From positions 1 to 27,385 of the IMG/VR virus record IMGVR_UViG_3300049215_000256: a stretch of DNA of 27,385 nt; one strand, 5' to 3'. Position numbers and translations under genes: made by a program. Positions 22,101 to 27,385 of this stretch are shown here, piece after piece (position 1 is the first letter of the stretch; the number at the start of each line of letters is the position of its first letter). Source of the stretch: a virus. The notes under the pieces are model-generated. The model had not been told where the DNA came from. It saw nothing but the letters and a program-made list of their open reading frames with translations, and searched no databases.

Positions 22101-22589
22101 ATTAACCCGGACGGCAGCGTAGCGTATCAAGGCTCAACCAGTTCGTTGGTGAGCACGAGCTTTACGGGCTTAACGGAAGCCGACATTATTATTGGCAACG
22201 GCGCAATCAGTGTTCAAAATGCTTTTGACGCTTCAGAAACGGCGCTTGTCACTGCAGCTGGGTTGGCTTGGTTAGCGGGCGGCCTAGGAGAGCTGACGGA
22301 GTATAACTCGTTCGACGGAAACTTCTTATTCATGACGCACAATTGGCGGTTGAAAGCGTTAAACACTTCTTCCGGTAACGCGACTTTATACGGCTTCCCT
22401 ATTTCTGCCGACGGCAACCCGATTAACACAACAAACGGTAACATCATTATTGCGTCGAACACCACGGCTCAACAATTGGTGGCTGCGTTACTAGCGGCCT
22501 CGACTTCGACTTACAATACAGTGGGCACCGTCGGCCAGAGTTTTAATTATATAAACAACACCGCCCCTTTAATCCCAGCCCTGGTTTAG
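19167..22589 (+). CDS. Large fibre/adhesin-like protein (1140 aa) with three ~200-aa modules
   Basis: A Ser/Thr/Gly-rich, nearly Lys-free, all-beta protein, typical of phage fibres or adhesins. Residues ~1-395 look like a right-handed beta-helix (IYSN-like turns, repeated TLQGLTI(T/G)G). Residues from about 398, 601 and 799 begin three related modules: DNLYDASRYWNT, DQIYDYAAYYETT and DQIYDYLAYWETT. Each module is followed by a beta-sandwich segment with TFTSFGTTGS-type strands and, in modules 2 and 3, VGTS. The C-terminus (~1000-1140) is a helical plus beta domain: GNGAISVQNAFDASETALV, then FLFMTHNWRLKAL. No enzymatic motif is visible. It probably binds a surface ligand. It lies in the head module, so it may be a head fibre or a relocated tail fibre. 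Confidence 0.75.
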   Translation: MTISYSGTAGASGATIYITGSETLATLKTSLASNTSWATVNGSTITFNASLSIGNGTTTGNFTAADCVLDFPQAYTFTVPNNSAQSGSATTLSDTAIIFDGSAKSYSNAINYGTHTWTRVVYRSQITTPRNDLFQNTGCIFVFNNVQLAVSSTATSYPYDFIHVYSNTTGTLQGLTITGLGGAGSANSVEIGSATGTTTTLQGLTIGGNFGAITLNNGGTSYGGTQDFRALSWPLNTTWTFNYGSGGGTAYITNPNKPSGWTGYAFLAGGAGGSGNIIERYTHDITAVNSSATGIVGVNSGDFRSGAFVWAATSSTGGVTPTQYVTTATLTGAYPGTLTNYSTSVTTAAWLYGYNTFVGGRTYTPTGVGITDTILMVADVTTLSQSAVGALTSLATLDNLYDASRYWNTLNSTNIQIPALGTNIITYSGSQLNLGTYNLIINSGTTTAGNAFSVSGSTITIYASNLATGTKFTSFTTTGTVTVNSGVTVTVPYAGSGGTQGVLTLNNLQTLSTIYVATSQGGTQLAYTALTGSNTSYTLYIPPNSATSYYYKVVKYGYQPSTGTFNPTAVTAVTVAQAVDTSITQSTVATVAAYTALANPDQIYDYAAYYETTNAGIVFTRLNLAAGKNLSFGSSILALNTAASSVYSISGTTATIKTAATVTTGATFTSFGTTGSLTNSGSTIQCVYTTSVGTSTVVTITNLPYTSANGGSYVSLLNNSNAQVQYVGPIISGSTVLYIAPGGALSYSVKIACYTFNSATSGFTTQGYVSVTASLGTDTGITQGTVATVAGYGSFSSPDQIYDYLAYWETTNNTGGITVTRPATKNGTQVSFGNNNVTLNATAANAYVYTAGTPNALAVKVTTLAAGVSYLTFATSGTVTLSNGATITCVYTSNVGTSSVLVLTGVVAGSAVYIQNASAAQQSFVTGQSGTYSYPLPPGASAGTWKWATKALGYTGVVGSYAPSGGGTFTAAATGTQKINPDGSVAYQGSTSSLVSTSFTGLTEADIIIGNGAISVQNAFDASETALVTAAGLAWLAGGLGELTEYNSFDGNFLFMTHNWRLKALNTSSGNATLYGFPISADGNPINTTNGNIIIASNTTAQQLVAALLAASTSTYNTVGTVGQSFNYINNTAPLIPALV
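20358..22160 (+). repeat. Three ~600-base modules within the 1140-aa gene
   Basis: The IYDY-type entry motif recurs at 20358, 20967 and 21561, giving spacings of 609 and 594 bases. Modules 2 and 3 are closer to each other than to module 1. The arrangement points to duplication of an adhesin module and could support domain swapping between phages. Confidence 0.6.
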
Positions 22590-22613
22590 CCTAGGGGCGA
22601 CTAGGAGTAATCA

Positions 22614-24347
22614 GTGCTTCTTGACCTCCTTTCGCGTTACTTTACCAGTAACAGCTTTACTGGTTCCGTAGCTACTACGCAGGGAAAGAATGCGATTGCG
22701 CTAGCCAGCGCCGAAGTATTCACGGGCTCTATTAGTGTTACGCAAGCCAGTAACACAATTGCGGTTAGTGACGTTGAAGGTTTTGCGGGAAGCGTTAATG
22801 CTGCCCAGCCAAGTAATGTTTCGGGCGTGCTGGCTGCTGAATCTTTTTCAGGTTCCGTAGCTGTTGCGCAAAATGTTAACAAGATTTCTATAAGTGACGC
22901 TGAAAATTTCTCTGGAGCAATTTCAGCTACCCAGAATACGAATACGATTGTTGTTGGTGGTGTTGAGGTCGTCCTAGGGGCAAGTGCAACTACTCAGAGC
23001 GGGAACGCTGCGGCTATTACCGTCTCTGAGGTTTTTTCTGCTAGTCTAGCTTTAAGCCAGTCCGCCAATACAACGTCTATTGCAGACGTAGAGAGTTATT
23101 TGGGGGCTGTAGCGGCTACCCAAGTCGTAAACGCTTTAAATGCGTCTGCAACTGAAAATTTTAGCGTTTCTATAGCTGTTTCACAGCAAATTAACAAGAT
23201 TTCGGTTGTTGACAACGAAAATTACGCGGGTTCAATAAGCGCCGCGCAAGGTGCAAATACTGCTGTTTTAGCCTCTTTAGAGACGTTTACAGGAGCCTTG
23301 GCGCTCGTACAACCGGGTAACGGGGTTAATTTAGTAGGGTTAGAAGCTTATGCGGGTTATGCAGCAGCTGTACAGCCCGTAAACACGACTTCGGTGACCG
23401 ATGCCGAAAGCTTTATAGCATCGGCTACCGTAACCCAAGGCGGCAACGCTGCTGCTATCGCTGGCGCCGGGGCGTACACCGGCTCCGTAGCTACCGCGCA
23501 ACCCGGTAACGCTGTAGCAGCTACAGGTGCTGAAAGTTTTAGCGGCGCGGCTACTTTTGCCCAAGGGGTGAATGCAGCGGCGATAATTGATTCCGAAGTA
23601 TTTTCGGTTTCGTTCAATCCGCTTCAGCCGGGCAACGCAATTGGGCTAGCAGGGGCGGAAAGCTTTACCGCGACGGTAGCAGCGAGCCAAGGCGTTAACC
23701 AAGCCAGCGCGACCGCCGCTGAATCGTTTACAAGTTCAATAGCAGCCGCTCAGAGTAAGAACGTCCTCGCAATTACAGATGCCGAAATAGTCAGCGGCGC
23801 GGTTAATTTAACGCAGGGCGTAAATGCTGCTGGGTTAGTAGGTAGAGAGCTGGTTGCGGGTTCGCTAGCAGTTACGCAGTCGAGCAACGTAATCAGTGTT
23901 TCTGGCTCGCTACCTTATACGGCCAGCATCGCCGTGACGCAAAATAAGAACGTTGCTATCAGCAGCACGAATGAATTGTTTTCTGGCGCGGCAACTGCGG
24001 CACAAGTAAGCAACCAAATTTCAATTACGGACATTGAGGGTTTTGTTGGGGTCGTCGCGGTAACGCAAGGCACTAACGTCATAACACTCGTTGGGCTTGA
24101 AAACTTTAACAGCTCAATTACTGCGGCGCAACCGATTGATAAGTTTTCCGCGTACTTGCGGATGCCTGTGATTAAAGGATACGTTACGTTATCCGCTAAA
24201 TTGGTTAATGATGCAACAGTAGAAGGGACAGCTGTTGCGCTGGCTACGTTAGATGAAGAGCTTGTTAACACAGCTCAAATTGACGCAAGTACCGCAGCCA
24301 CCCGCTATCTTAAGAATAAATACACCAACACGAATCAAGCCGCCTAA
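22614..24347 (+). CDS. 21-residue-repeat structural protein A (577 aa, 24 repeats)
   Basis: GTG start with SD AGGAG seven bases upstream. After a 14-residue lead the protein consists of 23 exact 21-residue repeats plus a 24th partial copy (residues 15-~518). Each unit has an aromatic, usually Phe/Tyr, at position 1, small residues at 3-4, Gln at 9, Asn at 12, alternating hydrophobics around 14-16 and mostly Glu at 20. Example start of a unit: FTGSISVTQASNTIAV. The C-terminal ~60 residues (MPVIKGYVTLSAKLVND...) differ and resemble the end of the next protein. The pattern predicts a regular beta-solenoid or fibrous rod. It recalls curlin repeats but the Gln-Asn spacing is different. I recognise no named family. 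A virion fibre or surface rod is likely; proof is lacking. Confidence 0.8.
   Translation: MLLDLLSRYFTSNSFTGSVATTQGKNAIALASAEVFTGSISVTQASNTIAVSDVEGFAGSVNAAQPSNVSGVLAAESFSGSVAVAQNVNKISISDAENFSGAISATQNTNTIVVGGVEVVLGASATTQSGNAAAITVSEVFSASLALSQSANTTSIADVESYLGAVAATQVVNALNASATENFSVSIAVSQQINKISVVDNENYAGSISAAQGANTAVLASLETFTGALALVQPGNGVNLVGLEAYAGYAAAVQPVNTTSVTDAESFIASATVTQGGNAAAIAGAGAYTGSVATAQPGNAVAATGAESFSGAATFAQGVNAAAIIDSEVFSVSFNPLQPGNAIGLAGAESFTATVAASQGVNQASATAAESFTSSIAAAQSKNVLAITDAEIVSGAVNLTQGVNAAGLVGRELVAGSLAVTQSSNVISVSGSLPYTASIAVTQNKNVAISSTNELFSGAATAAQVSNQISITDIEGFVGVVAVTQGTNVITLVGLENFNSSITAAQPIDKFSAYLRMPVIKGYVTLSAKLVNDATVEGTAVALATLDEELVNTAQIDASTAATRYLKNKYTNTNQAA
22656..24167 (+). repeat. 24 tandem 63-bp coding repeats (21 aa each)
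   Basis: The first Phe codon is at 22656 and the 24th at 24105, exactly 23 x 63 bases apart, so no indel disturbs the phase. The DNA is strongly diverged between copies while the key residues are kept, so protein-level selection rather than recent slippage explains the array. Confidence 0.9.
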
Positions 24348-24359
24348 GGAGTATCACAA

Positions 24360-25994
24360 GTGTCGTACTCATTATTACAGCGGGCAAGTAACAGTGGCTC
24401 TACCAACACTTTAGTCTTAACACTATCTGCTACTGCAGCTGGCAGTTTGATTACCATCCACGGTGGCGCGAACGGCTCGAGCGCTGTTAGCTCTATCACG
24501 GATAACAAAAGTAATACATATACTTTAGCCACTTCACTTTCTTCTGGCTATGTTTACTATTGTCCGAATGCCACTGCTGGTGTTACGACGATTACCATTA
24601 CTTATACGTCGAGCCAAGGTTCTGTGGCTATCGCGAGTGAGTATTCAGGGATCTTAGGGACAAGTCCTTTAGATGTTCATGCAAATACAAGTTTAGGTTC
24701 TAATACTACTACACCAACATCTGCTAATTTTACACCAACAAGTTCTCCAGAACTTTGCATTGTTTTTCACTACGCATCTGGAAACGCTTTTACTTCTGTC
24801 ACAGCGGGAACTGGGTATAGTAATGCTGCTTTTAAGAATAGCTCTGCATTAGGTAATCGGGCTGTTGCGGTTGAAGATTGCGAGTTAACGACTACAAATA
24901 CGACTAATGGGGGCTTTACAGTTTCCCCTACTAGTCAGGCTACCAGTTATATGTTTGTTACAACTTTTAAAGAAGTTGTTCCAGCCACTGGTTCAATCGC
25001 GACTACGCAAGGCGTAAACACTACCGCGATTGCGGGTGTGTCTTTTGTTGGTTCGGTAGCGGCTGCCCAAAGTAAAAACACTATTGCGATTTCAGAAAGT
25101 GAATCTTTTTCTGCTACAATCGCTACTACGCAAGCCGTTAATACAGCTAGCGCCGTGGGCGCGGAAGTGTTTAGCGCCAGTTTAGCGGACGTTCAGAGTG
25201 TAGACAGTACTGCTATTGCTGGCACTTTTACCGCCAGTATTTCTGGTTCAATTGCGACGACACAGTCGGCGAATACAATTGTTGTTAGTGGGGCTGAAGC
25301 TTTTAACGCGAGCTTGTCTGCAACCCAAAACGCGAATACAGTTACTTTAGCCGGTAACGAGGCATTCGCCGCCACCGTAGCTGTCACGCAACCTATAAAC
25401 GCTTTCGTTGTAGCCGGGGCAGAAAGTTTTAGCGGAAGTGCGACTTTAACACAAGGTATTGACAGTGCGGCTATTACTGATGCCGAAGTATTTGCCGGCT
25501 CGCTAGGGCTAGGCCAAGGTGCTAACACTGTTGCGATAAGCGCGTTACAAAATTACACAGGCTCAATAGCGGTAACGCAAAGCGGCAATGTTATTACGCT
25601 TAGTGCAAATGAATCTTACGCGGGTGCGGTATCTACTACACAACCTAAAAACGCGGCCAATATTGTAAGCGCGGAAATATTTGCGGCGGCGGCGGCTTTA
25701 AGTCAAGCACTGAATCAAATTCAGGTTATCGACGCTGAATTTTTTACAACCCTCGTTGGGCTATTCCAACACGGGAATATCGCAGCAATCGTTGGGCAAC
25801 AAGCGATTGTCGGCGCGGTTTCACTAGAACAGCCGCTTAACCAGCTTGTTGCAGCCGGGATGGTGCTCGCCGAAAGTGGCTATGCTATGTTAACGGCGAG
25901 CCTAGTTAATGCGGCGCTAGTAAATGCTACACTGGAAAACCCAGCCGCAACGAGTGTAAAAGCAGTGAACACAATTACAGTACTGGCCAGCTAG
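24360..25994 (+). CDS. 21-residue-repeat structural protein B (544 aa, 14 repeats)
   Basis: GTG start with SD AAGGAG. Residues 1-205 form a beta-sandwich-like head (SLITIHGGANGSSAVSSITD, then VAIASEYSGILG and FVTTFKEVVP), a domain found in various phage and bacterial adhesin-like proteins. Residues ~209-503 hold 14 units of the same 21-residue repeat as protein A, with slight length changes in units 1 and 4 (20 and 23 residues). The C-terminus (GYAMLTASLVNAALVNATL) is related to that of protein A. A distinct N-terminal head on a shared rod suggests the two proteins form one fibre, or that head domains are swapped on a common stalk. Confidence 0.8.
   Translation: MSYSLLQRASNSGSTNTLVLTLSATAAGSLITIHGGANGSSAVSSITDNKSNTYTLATSLSSGYVYYCPNATAGVTTITITYTSSQGSVAIASEYSGILGTSPLDVHANTSLGSNTTTPTSANFTPTSSPELCIVFHYASGNAFTSVTAGTGYSNAAFKNSSALGNRAVAVEDCELTTTNTTNGGFTVSPTSQATSYMFVTTFKEVVPATGSIATTQGVNTTAIAGVSFVGSVAAAQSKNTIAISESESFSATIATTQAVNTASAVGAEVFSASLADVQSVDSTAIAGTFTASISGSIATTQSANTIVVSGAEAFNASLSATQNANTVTLAGNEAFAATVAVTQPINAFVVAGAESFSGSATLTQGIDSAAITDAEVFAGSLGLGQGANTVAISALQNYTGSIAVTQSGNVITLSANESYAGAVSTTQPKNAANIVSAEIFAAAAALSQALNQIQVIDAEFFTTLVGLFQHGNIAAIVGQQAIVGAVSLEQPLNQLVAAGMVLAESGYAMLTASLVNAALVNATLENPAATSVKAVNTITVLAS
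24984..25868 (+). repeat. 14 tandem ~63-bp coding repeats in protein B
   Basis: Unit starts include 25044, 25107, 25170, 25239, 25302 and then every 63 bases to 25806. Unit 4 is 69 bases, the first is 60. The Q9/N12/E20 pattern is shared with protein A, though N12 is Asp in units 4 and 8. Confidence 0.85.
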
Positions 25995-26002
25995 AGGATT
26001 AA

Positions 26003-26308
26003 ATGATTACGCACTTTCTGTTAGGAAATCTTGTTAGACTTTCGGCTACGTTTGTTAACGCAGCGGGCGCTCCGGTTGATCCTGGGTTTATTATACTCAC
26101 GATTAAGCTGCCCGATTGCTCAACAGAAACTCTAACTTACGCCAACGGCGACATTATAAAAGATGGCATTGGGCTGTATCATTACGATTTTTTGACCACC
26201 GAAGCTGGACTGCACTATTATTTATACGACGCCACCGGGGACGTAATCGCGGCTTCTCAAGGACAATTTGCCGTTGACCCTGTCAACACGTTGGATTGCG
26301 CATGCTAG
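26003..26308 (+). CDS. Small Ig-like structural protein (101 aa)
   Basis: The start ATG 26003 follows SD AGAGGA. The sequence has the layout of a common phage Ig-like or carbohydrate-binding accessory domain: FLLGNLVRLSATFVNAAGAP, VDPGFIILTIKLP, then KDGIGLYHYDFLTTEAGLHY and SQGQFAVDP. All-beta, no membrane segment. It overlaps the protease start by seven bases and may decorate the virion. Confidence 0.8.
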   Translation: MITHFLLGNLVRLSATFVNAAGAPVDPGFIILTIKLPDCSTETLTYANGDIIKDGIGLYHYDFLTTEAGLHYYLYDATGDVIAASQGQFAVDPVNTLDCAC

Positions 26309-27385
26309 TGGCTTCTGTAAAAACAAAACGACGTTCTACACTAACGCATGACCGCAGTTACCATGTAGTAGAAACATTGGGCAAGTCTCGTGGGTTGACA
26401 AAAGAAGGTTTTCTTCTTTGCCGCGACGTGCCGATTGCACGCATTGGCACTTTACTTTACGGAGAAGGCGAAACCCCAATAGAAGCTGGTAAAGATGGCA
26501 TCAGCCATATTAACCGTGAAGAAGACGAAGTATTTCGCCCAGAAACTTTAGCCTCGTTTGAGGGTAAGCCCGTCACGCTCCAGCATCCTGACGAAGAAGT
26601 TGGGCCCGAAAATTTTAAAGAGCATGTTGTCGGCGTTGTACAAAATGTACGCCGAGGAACCGGAATAGACGATCATTTAGTGATCGCAGATCTCCTTATA
26701 CAAGATAAGGAAGCCATAGATGCCGTCCGCGAGGGCAAATACCGTGAAGTATCCTGTGGATACGACGCGGACTATGAGCAAACAGGGCCTGGTCGCGGAA
26801 GGCAGTTAAACATCATTGGGAATCACGTTGCATTGGTCGATCAAGGCAGATGCGGCTCCCAGTGTGCCATCCAAGACAGGAGAACTATAATGGCAAAAGG
26901 AAAACTGAGCGTGGCTGACCGCATTATGAAAGCGTTCAAAGCACGTGATGAAAAAGAACTCGAAAAGGCAATGGAAGATGCAGACTTGTCTCCGTCTGAT
27001 GAAGGCGAAGACAAAGACGGCGACACGCACGTCCATGTCCACTTAAACAGTGGCGCGGGCGGTGCTAAAGTCATGTCTGACGAAAAAGAAGACGAGAAAA
27101 AAGAAAAAGTTGAAGACGACAGCCCAGACGACATGCACGGTTGCTTAAAGCGCATCGAAGCAATGTTGACTAAAATGGCAGGAGGCACTGGCGATGAAGA
27201 CTACGAAGGTAAAGAGAAAAAGGTTGAAGGTGGAGAAGTTGACGACCAAGAGTACCAAGAAGGCGAAGTCTACGATGCCGAAGAAGAGGAAGAAGACAAG
27301 CCTAAGAAGAAAACAGAAGACAAAAAATCTGTTGTTCAAGATGTTAAAGCGCGTCTTGAAATTCTTTCGCCCGGCTTCAGAATGC
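26302..27385 (+). CDS. DUF2213 prohead protease with C-terminal scaffold region (3' end missing)
   Basis: The open frame runs from ATG 26302 to the window edge (361 codons seen). Residues ~70-190 match DUF2213 head-maturation proteases: EVFRPETLASFEGKPVT, LQHPDEEVG, VSCGYDADYE and GNHVALVDQGRCG. The His in QHP, the Ser in EVSCG and the His in GNHVAL are candidate catalytic residues. From residue ~197 the sequence becomes very Glu/Asp/Lys-rich (KEDEKKEKVEDD; DAEEEEEDKPKKK), as in scaffolds. An internal start lies at 26890. The protease should trim scaffold and capsid during maturation. The major capsid gene is expected next. Confidence 0.9.
   Translation, partial: MLVASVKTKRRSTLTHDRSYHVVETLGKSRGLTKEGFLLCRDVPIARIGTLLYGEGETPIEAGKDGISHINREEDEVFRPETLASFEGKPVTLQHPDEEVGPENFKEHVVGVVQNVRRGTGIDDHLVIADLLIQDKEAIDAVREGKYREVSCGYDADYEQTGPGRGRQLNIIGNHVALVDQGRCGSQCAIQDRRTIMAKGKLSVADRIMKAFKARDEKELEKAMEDADLSPSDEGEDKDGDTHVHVHLNSGAGGAKVMSDEKEDEKKEKVEDDSPDDMHGCLKRIEAMLTKMAGGTGDEDYEGKEKKVEGGEVDDQEYQEGEVYDAEEEEEDKPKKKTEDKKSVVQDVKARLEILSPGFRM
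26890..27385 (+). CDS. Nested scaffold protein, internal in-frame start (3' end missing)
   Basis: ATG 26890 is in frame with the protease (196 codons downstream) and has AGGAG (26878-26882) with a 7-base spacer, a near-ideal initiation site. The product would start MAKGKLSVADRIMKAFKARD and consist of the acidic, helical C-terminal region. This copies the lambda C/Nu3 logic, where a scaffold is made from an internal start inside the protease gene. Not proven, but the strength of the site argues against chance. Confidence 0.6.
   Translation, partial: MAKGKLSVADRIMKAFKARDEKELEKAMEDADLSPSDEGEDKDGDTHVHVHLNSGAGGAKVMSDEKEDEKKEKVEDDSPDDMHGCLKRIEAMLTKMAGGTGDEDYEGKEKKVEGGEVDDQEYQEGEVYDAEEEEEDKPKKKTEDKKSVVQDVKARLEILSPGFRM

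Noticed and set aside
22637-24271. Several long minus-strand open frames opposite the repeat proteins
   Set aside because: They are antisense shadows created by the periodic codon pattern, with no SD or start context and against the operon direction.
22656-25868. Curli (CsgA-type) amyloid repeats
   Set aside because: Curlin units have Gln and Asn five residues apart in a Ser-x5-Gln-x4-Asn pattern; here Gln and Asn are three apart with a fixed 21-residue period and a Glu near the end. No secretion signal or csg genes.

Overview
This window is part of the genome of a tailed double-stranded DNA phage (Caudoviricetes). Replication and accessory genes lie on the minus strand (1-12781) and packaging/structural genes on the plus strand (13251-27385). 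The two blocks are divergent and separated by a 469-base AT-rich control region. A Gram-negative, probably proteobacterial, host is suggested by sigma70-type promoters, strong Shine-Dalgarno (SD) sites, a Lar-type restriction-alleviation domain and an Ala-rich 'putative immunity protein' family member. This is inference; no host gene is present. I see no integrase, tRNA, lysis gene or CRISPR array. The major capsid gene would be expected just beyond the right edge.

Minus strand, in transcription order. A primase-helicase (10652-12781) follows promoter P4. A second group (8477-10597) follows promoter P2: an Ala-rich immunity-like protein, a 62-aa protein, a Lar-domain protein, a 34-aa membrane peptide, a mini-DnaJ and an 82-aa protein. 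A third group of three small proteins (7711-8380) follows P3. A long operon (241-7640) follows P1: small proteins, a candidate single-strand-binding protein, family A DNA polymerase, a RecB/Cas4-like nuclease, a VRR-NUC nuclease and an SNF2-like helicase. Promoter P5 is buried inside the helicase reading frame and appears to serve a 138-aa protein (241-657) and a partial gene at the left edge. The five promoters share TTTACA, an exact 17-base spacer and a TATAAT-like hexamer. Most genes overlap by ATGA, GTGA or TAATG, so translational coupling is likely.

Control region (12782-13250). It holds P4, a long leader for the primase gene, and a cluster of 9-base ATCCGAATT units in tandem and inverted arrangement. 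The cluster resembles an iteron origin or a multi-site operator.

Plus strand. The first gene is a NusG/RfaH-like factor. It is followed by small and large terminase, two small proteins, a DUF1073-family portal and a Mu gpF-like minor head protein. About 8.3 kb of beta-rich, low-complexity structural or adhesin-like genes come next. Two of these are built from exact 21-residue repeats (24 and 14 copies), and one 1140-aa protein has three ~200-aa modules. The head module then resumes with a DUF2213 prohead protease that carries an internal, SD-equipped start likely to give a nested scaffold protein. The points most worth attention are the twin 21-residue-repeat proteins inside the head module, the ATCCGAATT cluster, the phage NusG homologue and the promoter hidden in the helicase frame.
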